From Erysipelotrichaceae bacterium (lineage in GTDB: Bacteria; Bacillota_I; Bacilli_A; Erysipelotrichales; Erysipelotrichaceae), in NCBI GenBank assembly GCA_017512285.1, contig JAFWGU010000024.1, positions 1 to 64,000 of the forward strand: a DNA stretch of 64,000 nt, read 5' to 3'. The notes beneath the pieces are model-generated. The model had not been told where the DNA came from and ran no database searches. It saw only the letters and a program-made list of their open reading frames with translations. Made by a program: the position numbers and the translations under genes. Positions within the stretch are counted from its first letter, which is position 1, and every line of letters starts with the position of its first letter. Positions 7,933 to 16,442 of this stretch are shown piece after piece.

Positions 7933-8598
7933 CTATAAGCCGAATTCGCTGTTGTAGCTGACGAGATTGACGTTCTTGACGCCTTCGATCGCCTGCAGCT
8001 CATTCATCAGAGTGTCAGTGTTCTTGGCGTAATCGATCTCATAGGTCACTTCAACGATCTTCTGATCATTCATGGTCCTGCTCTTCAGCTTTCTGTTCTT
8101 TACGGAACCCAGTGCTGCCTGTACGGCTTCATCAGCCTGCTGTAAATACCTGACTACCAGCAGGTACTGCGTCTTTGCCTTTGAGCCGGTCAGATACATC
8201 AGATAGTAGGCAAGGCCCAGTAACAGTGAACCGACGATGGCGATGACATAAAGTCCTGCACCGCTCATGATGCCGGCAGTGATTGCCCAGAACATGAAGG
8301 CCGTGTCAACCGGTTCCTTGATGGCTGTTCTGAAACGGACGATACTCAAAGCACCGACCATGCCTAAGGACAGTGACAGGTTGGAATTGATGGTTCTGAT
8401 GATCATGGCTGTTACCATTGACAGTAACAGGATGCACAGGGTCATCGTTCTGTTATAGACGACGCCTGAGAATGTCTTTCTGTACACCAGTATGATGAAC
8501 AGTGATATCGCAAAGGCTACTAACAGAGAGGTAACGATCATTGTGATGGTGACCGGTCCGTTAAACTGTTCCGATAATAAGTTCTTGATCTCTTCCAT
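7933..8598 (-). CDS. DUF4956 integral membrane protein
   Basis: This 221-residue protein has an N-terminal segment of about four membrane helices (residues 15-135) and a cytoplasmic C-terminal domain of about 85 residues. The pattern LSLGMVGALSIVRFRTAIKEP is the hallmark of the DUF4956 family, which is commonly encoded next to VTC-domain proteins and CotH kinases, as here. Its biochemical role is unknown. A role as membrane partner of the polyphosphate-polymerase-like protein encoded 13 bases upstream is inference from gene order. GGAG lies 7 bases before the ATG. It is last in the operon, before the terminator. Confidence 0.88.
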   Translation of the reverse strand: MEEIKNLLSEQFNGPVTITMIVTSLLVAFAISLFIILVYRKTFSGVVYNRTMTLCILLLSMVTAMIIRTINSNLSLSLGMVGALSIVRFRTAIKEPVDTAFMFWAITAGIMSGAGLYVIAIVGSLLLGLAYYLMYLTGSKAKTQYLLVVRYLQQADEAVQAALGSVKNRKLKSRTMNDQKIVEVTYEIDYAKNTDTLMNELQAIEGVKNVNLVSYNSEFGL

Positions 8599-8611
8599 GT
8601 TTCATTCTCCT

Positions 8612-9298
8612 TTACTTCATGCTTCTGCAGATCGCAAATTTGCTGACGGCCTGTCTCAACAGCGGTACTGAGGACAGAACGTTCAGGATGTGCTGCGGTA
8701 TGAATTCATTGCACTTGACCTCCAGGACCTGCCTGCCCTCATCGAAGGTCTCAAATGTGGAACTGTCTGCATTAAACAGATCCATGTCATACCTGCCGCT
8801 TCTTAATTCACTGTCAAACGTTATTCTTACTTCAGAGACCGGATAGACAAATGCCAGTCTCTTGTATTCTACCAGTATGCTCGGCCGTAGGCTTCTGGCC
8901 ATGGCCTCTGCCAGAAATCTGTTCATGAAGGCATCGTTGGTCCTTATGGCCCCGTATCTGCCGTCAATGACTGCCCTGGCAATTTCATAATTCAGAGAGC
9001 TTGATTCCTTGTAGGTCATGTTCTCGTCCTTGTGCTTGCATTCAAGCTTGATGACATCCTTACTGCCGTTGTAGATCCTCATGCGGTACTTGCTGCGGTA
9101 CTCAATGCCGTCCAGCTTGTCGTAGTAGGCTGAGGAATTGATGTCATCGAAGTAGAGACTTCTGATCGAGTAGGAACATTCATCGCTGATGGAATGGCTG
9201 TCCAGTTCCATCAGAGCCCTTAGCTGCTGCTTAAGTAATTCTGCTGCCTGATCTGAAATGATGTATTTCAGTTCATATCTGTATTCAGTGTCTACCAT
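8612..9298 (-). CDS. VTC-domain protein (polyphosphate-polymerase-like)
   Basis: This 228-residue protein matches the VTC domain of eukaryotic vacuolar transporter chaperone polymerases and their bacterial relatives. Visible marks are YRYELKYII near the start, SIRSLYFDD, YRSKYRMRIY and KLECKHKDENMTYKES, all carrying the basic and acidic residues that line the polymerase tunnel in the family, plus a C-terminal VLEVKCNEFIPQ strand. In the family the domain makes polyphosphate from ATP or binds phosphate chains; activity here is not shown. The gene overlaps the CotH gene by 7 bases, so translation is coupled. Confidence 0.88.
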   Translation of the reverse strand: MVDTEYRYELKYIISDQAAELLKQQLRALMELDSHSISDECSYSIRSLYFDDINSSAYYDKLDGIEYRSKYRMRIYNGSKDVIKLECKHKDENMTYKESSSLNYEIARAVIDGRYGAIRTNDAFMNRFLAEAMARSLRPSILVEYKRLAFVYPVSEVRITFDSELRSGRYDMDLFNADSSTFETFDEGRQVLEVKCNEFIPQHILNVLSSVPLLRQAVSKFAICRSMK

Positions 9299-12183
9299 AG
9301 GTCACCGAACAGCTCCTTCATTCTGGCATCGCTTAATCCGAAGAAACTCTTTGTTGAAGACAACAGGTAGTTGGTTCTCCGGCTGGCGTAGCCTCTCAAA
9401 TCCTGAATGTTGCTTTCCCATTCGCTGACGGTCAGGCCCCATTCACTCTGGTTTCTCTGCATTTCCGGCAGCAGTTGGTCATGCAGCATGTTTATCGTAT
9501 TGACGACATTCTCTTCGTTGAAGATCTCCTTGACCAGTACGGACAGTCTGTCCAGCCACATTTCGCAGAACCGGTCATTTCTGAACACGGCGATCAGAAT
9601 GTCGTTTTCAAACGTCGCCCCGTCTCCGATCCCGGCCGGGTTGACCAGATAGTTGGTATAGTAATTCATCCTTGAATTATACCAGGCATAGTCGGAGTCG
9701 TATAATATCCACCGCCAGCGGCCGCCGTTGTAGTTCTCAGAATTCCAGAAACGGCAGTTGACGATGTCGTTGTTAGTCGTATAGGATACGGCGATCCAGT
9801 AATCGATGAAGTTATCGATGTCGATCATTTCGCATAAGGCATCGAAGTTCTCATCATAGGCCAGGTTATGGCTGTTGCAGAAGTTTCTCACCTGCTGATA
9901 GCCCCAGTAGCTTCCGGAAGTGACATCGTAGTCAATTCTGACGATGTTGATGCCCTCCTTGTCAATGTTGAAGTTCTCACTGATGAAGGCCGGATTGATC
10001 TTTTCCCTGATGTTGTACAGTCCCCAGTATTCCCCGTTGATGTAGAGAACGCAGATCTTGTAGGCCTGTACGTCAATGTTGGTTTTCTGGTCAACAAGTT
10101 CGGAGACCAGGATGTCTCTGATGTAGGCCAGATTCCAGTCATTGGAACCTGTTCTTAATACCAGTGATTCGTAGATGCTGTTGTCGCGTCTGTCAAACAG
10201 CGGGTATTCCAAATGGTTCTGCCCCCACTGGTCATTGAACCTCAGGGCATATGACTTCTTGGGATGTGATCTGGTGTTTCCGCCGAAGCAGGCCATTGAA
10301 CACGGGATCGAGAAGGAATTGTCTTCCTCAAACAGTTCCGCATAGGCCTGTTCCTCAAGACCGATGACACCGGCATTGTTATTGAGGTAACGGAAATCCG
10401 AGGCATCCAGCGATACGGACATTACCGGAACAGTATGATGCTCATTAACGACATAGGTAGCACATCCCAGCTTGCTGGTGATTGCCCCGTCTACATACGC
10501 CCTAGCCTTGACTACCGTGGTTGAACTGATCGTAAGCGGTCCTTCATAGACCGGGTCCCAGGTCGTCGGCATGGAGCCGTCCAGAGTATAGTGGATCGTT
10601 CCCGGAGCACTGATGCTCACGGTCAGAGAGTCCACATCATTATAAACACCTGCAGCCAGTGAGAACGCAGGTGTAGTGGTAACAGATCTGTATCCTGATT
10701 CATTGCCCAAGCCCGGGCTTGGTGAAGACATGTAGAAGAAGCCGTTGCTGCTTCCCCTGCCGTAGCTGTAGCCGTATGGAATGTCAGCGAAATTCATTGA
10801 GTCAACGATCTCGCTTCCCTTATAGAGATATAATGAATCAGCCTGGCCCAGCTTGAAGCCCATGTGCCGATAGGAATTGTTGGACAGGTTCTCATTGCCT
10901 GAGCACATTATCAGGTAATACTCACCGCTGGCCAGTTCTACTTCCGGCAGCTGGTACAGATTCTGAGCACCGTCGTTCTTGCCGATGTAGTAATCAGCCA
11001 GGTTGATGGTCTCGGATGAATTGTTCCTGAATTCGATCCAGTCATAGTACTGATTGCCGTTCTGCGGCAGGTAGCTGTCATTCTTGTTCATGACTTCATT
11101 TATTACCAGACCGTTGTAGGAGCTCATGAACTTCTCCTGGAATTCGGCAATGCCGTCAGGATCGTTCTGATAACCCGGTGATACGATGTTGCTGGAATAA
11201 TATGTGCCGTCATCATTTCTGACCATGGCCATGCCATTGGCCAGATTCGTGTAAGGAATGTCCTGGACGATGCGGCCGTTTCTGCTCAGGATGATGTTAC
11301 CGGTCTTACTGATGAAATTGAAGCCGATGTAGCGGCTGTCAGTGACCTTGCCGGTGTAGTAGTAGAATACTTCTCCCGGCATCAGCTGTTTTGTTTCCAG
11401 ATGGTAGCGGAACGGTACCTTGATGTCATCGCTGATGTTATAGTCTGCCATGTCTACGGCATGGTCGGATACGTTTTTAAATTCAATGAAGCCGTCAAAG
11501 GTTCCCTGTTCGCTGCGGAAGTTTCCTTCATTGCGTACCAGCAGTTCATTTACGACTATCTCAGGTTCCTCATCACCCATTAATGACTGATGATACTGTT
11601 CAAGTCCTTCCAGACTGTTGGAGAAGCCCGGAGTACCGTATTCAGATACGAACCACTTGCCGTCAGCGTCACGCATCATGGCATGGTTCTTTTCCATGGC
11701 TGTCGTCTCAACGGCATCAATTACCTTGCTTGATGAGTTGACCAGGATCACGTTTTCCCCGCCCTTTGAGCTGAGCTTGAATGGAGCATTCAAGCCCGGT
11801 TCCAGCTTGCCGGTCAGGGCAACTACCAGGTACTGACCCGGTTCGATGGACTGATTGCTGAAAGCCCACTTGATGGCATCGGTCCTGTCTGAAAGACCGT
11901 AGCCGTCCAGCTTGATGGTTCTGGAAGTTCCGTTATAAAGTTCTATGTAGTCGGTGCTCTCGTTTCTGTCATTGACATAGACACCGCTGTTATTGCTCAT
12001 GATCTCGGAAATGACCAGCTCATGGATGTTGTTTGTCCCGTCATCCGGCAAGTCACCGGAAGGAACGACCTGTCTTTCCGCTTTGGCCAGTAAGCTGACG
12101 ACGAAAAGGAGTACTACGAAGGCACTCACTGTAATGATGAATAGAATGTCAGGTTTCTTCCTGCTAGCTGTCGTCTTCTTCAT
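9292..12183 (-). CDS. Extracytoplasmic CotH-family kinase with three lamin-tail domains
   Basis: This is a 963-residue multidomain protein. A signal anchor lies at about residues 12-32. Three lamin-tail-like domains follow near 50-150, 205-310 and 350-455, each with an (I/V)NE or ISE strand and a later (D/G)(Y/F)IE or DWIE strand. A chitobiase/hexosaminidase C-terminal-type domain (HYTLDGSMPT) is at about 505-585, and the CotH kinase domain at 590-900 contains SHPKKSYALRF, GEYWGLYNIREKI and the putative metal-binding YDSDYAW. CotH proteins phosphorylate serines on spore-coat or surface proteins; no spore gene is near, so the substrate is open. It is first in the VTC/DUF4956 operon. Confidence 0.9.
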   Translation of the reverse strand: MKKTTASRKKPDILFIITVSAFVVLLFVVSLLAKAERQVVPSGDLPDDGTNNIHELVISEIMSNNSGVYVNDRNESTDYIELYNGTSRTIKLDGYGLSDRTDAIKWAFSNQSIEPGQYLVVALTGKLEPGLNAPFKLSSKGGENVILVNSSSKVIDAVETTAMEKNHAMMRDADGKWFVSEYGTPGFSNSLEGLEQYHQSLMGDEEPEIVVNELLVRNEGNFRSEQGTFDGFIEFKNVSDHAVDMADYNISDDIKVPFRYHLETKQLMPGEVFYYYTGKVTDSRYIGFNFISKTGNIILSRNGRIVQDIPYTNLANGMAMVRNDDGTYYSSNIVSPGYQNDPDGIAEFQEKFMSSYNGLVINEVMNKNDSYLPQNGNQYYDWIEFRNNSSETINLADYYIGKNDGAQNLYQLPEVELASGEYYLIMCSGNENLSNNSYRHMGFKLGQADSLYLYKGSEIVDSMNFADIPYGYSYGRGSSNGFFYMSSPSPGLGNESGYRSVTTTPAFSLAAGVYNDVDSLTVSISAPGTIHYTLDGSMPTTWDPVYEGPLTISSTTVVKARAYVDGAITSKLGCATYVVNEHHTVPVMSVSLDASDFRYLNNNAGVIGLEEQAYAELFEEDNSFSIPCSMACFGGNTRSHPKKSYALRFNDQWGQNHLEYPLFDRRDNSIYESLVLRTGSNDWNLAYIRDILVSELVDQKTNIDVQAYKICVLYINGEYWGLYNIREKINPAFISENFNIDKEGINIVRIDYDVTSGSYWGYQQVRNFCNSHNLAYDENFDALCEMIDIDNFIDYWIAVSYTTNNDIVNCRFWNSENYNGGRWRWILYDSDYAWYNSRMNYYTNYLVNPAGIGDGATFENDILIAVFRNDRFCEMWLDRLSVLVKEIFNEENVVNTINMLHDQLLPEMQRNQSEWGLTVSEWESNIQDLRGYASRRTNYLLSSTKSFFGLSDARMKELFGDLW

Positions 12184-12200
12184 AAATAATTACCAGTAAA

Positions 12201-12230
12201 ATGATACCACAATAGAATATACAAATCCAA
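12201..12230 (-). promoter_or_regulatory. Candidate promoter of the CotH/VTC/DUF4956 operon
   Basis: On the minus strand TTGGAT (12225-12230), an 18-base spacer and TATCAT (12201-12206) preceded by TGG (extended -10) lie just upstream of the CotH start. Confidence 0.5.
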
Positions 12231-12234
12231 ATCT

Positions 12235-15200
12235 TTATTCAGTCCTCAGGGCCGTTACCGGATCTCTTCTGGAGGCCATTCCGGACGGTATCAGACCGGC
12301 AATGACCGTTAGCACGATGCTGATGATGACCAGAATGATGCCCGTTTTCCATGGCAGATAGGCCGTCAGGGATGGAATGCCGGTTACCTTGCGGACGATG
12401 ATGTTGACCGGTATGCAGAGCAGTCTTGTCAGTTCAACACCGAACAGTCCGCTGAACAGACCGATGATGAAGGTCTCGGCATTGAATACGTTGGCAACGT
12501 TGCCCTTGGAGGCACCTAGTGAACGCAGTATGCCGATCTCCTTGGTTCTTTCCAGTACGGAAATGTAGGTTATGATCGCGATCATGATACTTGATACGAT
12601 CAGGGATACGGAAACAAACGCGATGAGCACGTAGCTGATGGCATTGATGATCGTTGACACGGAAGAAATGAGAATGCCGGTAATGTCGGTATAGACGATG
12701 CTGTTGCCATTTTTCTCTTCCGCCTTGTTGTAATCAGCGATCATGTCCTTGAAGGTCTCCTTGGAATCGAAGTCCTTCAGATAGAAGGCTATTCTGACCG
12801 GATTGTCCAGATCAGCGTAGCCCAGCTTGCGCAGATTGGTGTCAACGGAAATGTCATTCTGCTGAGAATTCATGTAAGTCATCATTACTCTGGAGAATTC
12901 TTCCTCGTCAAAATTGAACTGGAAGGCATTCTGCAGAGCATTGACGTCTATGGTTATCATGTTGCTCATGGCACTGGCCAGATAGCTGGACATGTTGCCC
13001 ATGGTTGAACTGATGGATTTCTGGATTATTGACTTCAGTAATCCCGTGGCCACATCGCTGATGAGCTTTTTGTTCTCCTCATCGTTCATCAAGGCGTTGA
13101 TCAGTTCTCCGATCTTATCGCCGGAGATCGGCGTACCGTCCTCAATGATGGTGGCGTACTTGTCAATGATCAGCTTGAGCGTCGGTCTGAGGACTTCCTT
13201 CATGTAGCCTCTTTCCACACCCAGATCATCTTCCAGCTGAGCGATCTGCTTCTGAGTTGATTCCTTGGCCAGCTGATTATCGATCATCTTATTGACGGTT
13301 TCCTCATCCAGGATCGTAAAGTCAGCCGTACCGTGCTCGGCGATATAATCCTCGATCATTTCCTGCATGTTGGTTCTGATGAAGGCCGTCAGTTCCTCAC
13401 CGACGTTTGCGGTGTCATTTATCAGAGAATCCATGGCCTGATTCATGAAGTAATTGAGATTACTGTTGATCTCAGAGGCGCTGACGTTGGTCCTGAAGGC
13501 CCTTGCCAGCATTGATTCATCAATGGTTACCATGTCATCAAAGTTCATCTTTTCCTGCTTGCTGTCGGAATTAACTTCGGTAAAGGTCTTGCCGGTGAAG
13601 ACGTCAACGGTCTTAGTGGCAAGCTGCTGCTTTACGATCGGTCTCTGGGAGACTTCCCGGACCAGATGCTCGATCAGGTCTTCAGTATAGGCTACTCCCG
13701 GAGAAAGAACCGTTGAATTGGTTCCCGGAGCTGGCGAGATGATGCCTGTTATCTTCAGCTCAATGCCGTTATCAACGACATTCCTAAGATACTCCTTATC
13801 GTCACTCATGTCCTTCCAGACGTTGAACTGGTCATCATACTGATAGTAATCCGCCGGAATGACGACCTTGAAGGTAAGCTTCAGAAGGTCATCAAGCGTA
13901 ATGCTTAACGGTTCATTTCTGATCTCGACCTTTTCCCCGTTCATCATCTTGGTAATGTAATCCTGCAGTTCCCTTGGATCTCTCAAGCCCAATGAATATG
14001 TCATGAAATCGGAAATGGTGCTCTCATCATAGACGACCAGAACGGCTTCATCGTAGCTTTCCGGCCATCTGCCCTTCAATATTTCATACTGTGATTCCAG
14101 GATCTCCCTGTTATCGATCATCCTCTGGAACATGTCCCTGTAGGTATATGAGGCAAAGGATGAATTCATGAAACTGGAGAATACCGTTGAAGGACTTAAC
14201 TGTATGACGTCCTTGCTGGTATCGGACTTGTATATTACCGGTGAAACACCGTAGCTGTACTGGATCGCCGTCATTAACGGATCGATCCTGTCGCTGTTAC
14301 TGACAATATATTTCTTGAACGCTTTCAGGTTGTTTGAACCGACCTGGTTGAACATGCCGGAAACGATCGGGGTCTCGTTGACCTTTCCTTCTTCCCTTGG
14401 AGCACTGGCGATCTCACCCATCATGTTCATCATGGATGTCGTCATGTCCACATCGGAATTCTCAATGGTCAGAGGATAGGAAGAAAGTGAATTCTTCTGT
14501 ACGTCATCTATGTACTTGTTAACGCCGTTGCTTAATGACATAATCATGGCAATGCCGATGATGCCGATGGAACCGGCAAATGATACCAGCAGGGTTCTGG
14601 TAAGCTTGGTCATTAAGTTATTCAGAGACAGACCAAATGCCGTCAGCAACCCCATTCTGGCCTTGCCGAAGTCATCGCTTCTGTCCGGCACTTCTTCCTT
14701 ATACGGATCGGTATCGGAGATTATCTCGCCATCTCTGATCCTGACGATCCTGCTGGCATACTGTTCGGCCAGATCAGGGTTATGGGTTACCATGATGACC
14801 AGACGGTCACTGGCAACATCCTTCAACAGTTCCATTATCTGCAATGAACTCTGAGTATCCAAAGCTCCCGTAGGCTCATCAGCCAGTAAGATCTCCGGAT
14901 TGTTTACTAAAGCTCTGGCAATGGCAACTCTCTGCATCTGGCCGCCTGAAAGCTGATTTGGCTTCTTGTATATCTGATCGCCCAGGCCGACCTTTTCCAG
15001 GGCTGCCCTGGCTCTTTCCGTTCTTTCCTTCTTGCTGATGCCGGCAATGGTCAGTGCCAGTTCGACGTTGGAAATGACATTCTGATGCGGGATCAGGTTA
15101 TATGACTGGAAGACGAAACCGACGCTGTGGTTGCGGTATCTGTCCCAGTCCCTGTCTTTGAAATTAACGGTTGAAACGCCATTGATGATCAGATCACCTG

Positions 15201-15375
15201 AGGTGTACTGGTCAAGACCGCCGATGATGTTCAGCATGGTCGTCTTGCCGCCGCCTGAAGGACCGAGAATGGCTACGAACTCATTCTTACGGAAGGAAAC
15301 GCTGACATTGTGCAGTGCCTTGACGACATTGTCACCGGTCTGGTAGTTTTTGCAGATGCTTCTTAACTCGATCAT
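12235..15375 (-). CDS. MacB-like ABC transporter: ATPase fused to FtsX-type permease with large extracellular domain
   Basis: This 1046-residue polypeptide joins a LolD/MacB-type ATPase (residues about 1-225) to a permease. The ATPase has Walker A GPSGGGKTT near 39, signature QLSGGQMQR near 140, Walker B ILLADEPTGALD near 158 and the switch histidine in VTHN. A first membrane helix near 255 is followed by about 630 extracytoplasmic residues rich in helices, then three helices (about 905-1030) with the FtsX pattern ISVLERTKEIGILRSLGAS. Such mechanotransmission transporters export peptides or work on the envelope. It overlaps the MarR gene by four bases (ATGA), so that regulator probably controls it. 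Confidence 0.92.
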   Translation of the reverse strand: MIELRSICKNYQTGDNVVKALHNVSVSFRKNEFVAILGPSGGGKTTMLNIIGGLDQYTSGDLIINGVSTVNFKDRDWDRYRNHSVGFVFQSYNLIPHQNVISNVELALTIAGISKKERTERARAALEKVGLGDQIYKKPNQLSGGQMQRVAIARALVNNPEILLADEPTGALDTQSSLQIMELLKDVASDRLVIMVTHNPDLAEQYASRIVRIRDGEIISDTDPYKEEVPDRSDDFGKARMGLLTAFGLSLNNLMTKLTRTLLVSFAGSIGIIGIAMIMSLSNGVNKYIDDVQKNSLSSYPLTIENSDVDMTTSMMNMMGEIASAPREEGKVNETPIVSGMFNQVGSNNLKAFKKYIVSNSDRIDPLMTAIQYSYGVSPVIYKSDTSKDVIQLSPSTVFSSFMNSSFASYTYRDMFQRMIDNREILESQYEILKGRWPESYDEAVLVVYDESTISDFMTYSLGLRDPRELQDYITKMMNGEKVEIRNEPLSITLDDLLKLTFKVVIPADYYQYDDQFNVWKDMSDDKEYLRNVVDNGIELKITGIISPAPGTNSTVLSPGVAYTEDLIEHLVREVSQRPIVKQQLATKTVDVFTGKTFTEVNSDSKQEKMNFDDMVTIDESMLARAFRTNVSASEINSNLNYFMNQAMDSLINDTANVGEELTAFIRTNMQEMIEDYIAEHGTADFTILDEETVNKMIDNQLAKESTQKQIAQLEDDLGVERGYMKEVLRPTLKLIIDKYATIIEDGTPISGDKIGELINALMNDEENKKLISDVATGLLKSIIQKSISSTMGNMSSYLASAMSNMITIDVNALQNAFQFNFDEEEFSRVMMTYMNSQQNDISVDTNLRKLGYADLDNPVRIAFYLKDFDSKETFKDMIADYNKAEEKNGNSIVYTDITGILISSVSTIINAISYVLIAFVSVSLIVSSIMIAIITYISVLERTKEIGILRSLGASKGNVANVFNAETFIIGLFSGLFGVELTRLLCIPVNIIVRKVTGIPSLTAYLPWKTGIILVIISIVLTVIAGLIPSGMASRRDPVTALRTE

Positions 15376-15800
15376 TCAGAAACCACCTCTTCCTTCATGC
15401 TCAAAAGCCTGTCAGTTATCCTTAACAGGTCCTCGATGTCCTCTTCTTCCATCCGTTTCATGACGGAGATCGTCTTTTCCACGGCATGGCCATATACTTC
15501 AGCCACGTGCTTTCTGCCCTTTTCGGTTATTGACATGACGTAGCTTCTGCGGTCGGAAAGATCAGAGCTTCTGATGACTTCATTCTTGGCCTGCAGATTG
15601 CGCAGGATCTTGGCCATGTGGGCACTGCTGGTTTCCGTTATCTTCATTAATTCGCCCGGTTTGAGATCGCCATGACGGGTAAGCGCAAACAAAACACACA
15701 GCTCACCCTTGCTCAGATTCATCAACTGCTTCTGATCGGGCAGGCTGCTTATCTTATATAGATTTAATAAAAGCTTTTCAGCTGACTTTGCATAATCCAT
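15372..15800 (-). CDS. MarR-family regulator of the adjacent ABC transporter
   Basis: This is a 142-residue winged-helix protein. The recognition region is TETSSAHMAKILRNLQAKNE, and the wing contains DLSDRRSYVMSITEKGR, the MarR DxRxxxxxLT pattern. It lies immediately downstream of a consensus promoter whose start region is covered by a 13-base palindrome (15809-15821), so autorepression is likely. The ABC transporter starts within its stop codon. The ligand is unknown; drug or peptide sensing would be usual for this arrangement. Confidence 0.9.
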   Translation of the reverse strand: MDYAKSAEKLLLNLYKISSLPDQKQLMNLSKGELCVLFALTRHGDLKPGELMKITETSSAHMAKILRNLQAKNEVIRSSDLSDRRSYVMSITEKGRKHVAEVYGHAVEKTISVMKRMEEEDIEDLLRITDRLLSMKEEVVSE

Positions 15801-15808
15801 AATAATAC

Positions 15809-15852
15809 CTAACTCAGTTAGACATTATATTATTACGGACTCTTACTGTCAA
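15809..15852 (-). promoter_or_regulatory. Consensus promoter with palindromic MarR operator
   Basis: On the minus strand TTGACA (15847-15852), exactly 17 bases and TATAAT (15824-15829) form a perfect sigma-A promoter. The palindrome CTAACTCAGTTAG (15809-15821, two six-base arms around one base) lies directly behind the -10, over the expected start of transcription. This is a natural position for repression by the MarR protein encoded from 15800. Confidence 0.8.
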
Positions 15853-15854
15853 TG

Positions 15855-15874
15855 AAAAAAGGCCTGATGGCCTT
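15855..15874 (-). terminator. Terminator of the acyltransferase/DUF6320-like operon
   Basis: On the minus strand AAGGCC, loop ATCA, GGCCTT, then T6. The stop codon of the gene ending at 15873 is part of the stem. Confidence 0.75.
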
Positions 15875-16442
15875 AATGTGTATGGAATCTTTTCTTTATT
15901 TCCAGAATGAATTCTTCGTGATAGAACAGGCTAAGACACAACAGTCCTGCCGCAACGGAGATCAGCACGATTACCGGCCATTCGGTTTCCGACCTGATTA
16001 TCAGGAAAATGGACAGGGCAATGGAGAAAATGATCAGCCAGATCATCGGCATCGTGTTATGGATCTGCGCCTTGACGTCAATGAACAGGAATACGACCGT
16101 TAACAGTAATGCTCCGAAGCAGACGATCGGTATGACAAACTTGTACCATCCTGCCTGAACCAGGCACAGATCGATCAGCCACAGTAATACCACGGCATGG
16201 AAGATGACCTTTACGGTCTGCGATATGGCATTGAACTCAAAGCGGTCCGGTGAGAAGAAGATGTTCCAGGCCGTAATGATCGACCATACGACTACCGCAC
16301 TCCAGAACTTGCCTCCGGTCAGATAGTTGGTGATCAGACATACCAGTGCAGCCGCAATGAAAACATATCTGGCGATGTTTCTCACCGTCTGATATATCCT
16401 TATCTGCCTGTCAATGTGCGGGTAGACTTCCTTAACGACCAT
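15873..16442 (-). CDS. Multi-pass membrane protein (DUF6320-like)
   Basis: This is a protein of about 189 residues with six predicted membrane helices, including SVVVW-type, VIFHAVVLLWLIDLCL and VIVLISVAAGLLCLSLF segments, and a basic C-terminus. It resembles the membrane domain of DUF6320 proteins, which I associate with acyltransferase-like neighbours, but no zinc-ribbon N-terminus is present, so the name is tentative. The ATG at 16442 has GGGAAG 8 bases upstream and is preferred to the GTG at 16451. It overlaps the condensation-domain-like gene by 11 bases, which implies a joint function. Confidence 0.65.
   Translation of the reverse strand: MVVKEVYPHIDRQIRIYQTVRNIARYVFIAAALVCLITNYLTGGKFWSAVVVWSIITAWNIFFSPDRFEFNAISQTVKVIFHAVVLLWLIDLCLVQAGWYKFVIPIVCFGALLLTVVFLFIDVKAQIHNTMPMIWLIIFSIALSIFLIIRSETEWPVIVLISVAAGLLCLSLFYHEEFILEIKKRFHTH

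Noticed and set aside
9292-12183. CotH as evidence of sporulation
   Set aside because: CotH kinases occur in many non-spore-formers and no spore-coat or sigma-K/E-type gene is in the window.
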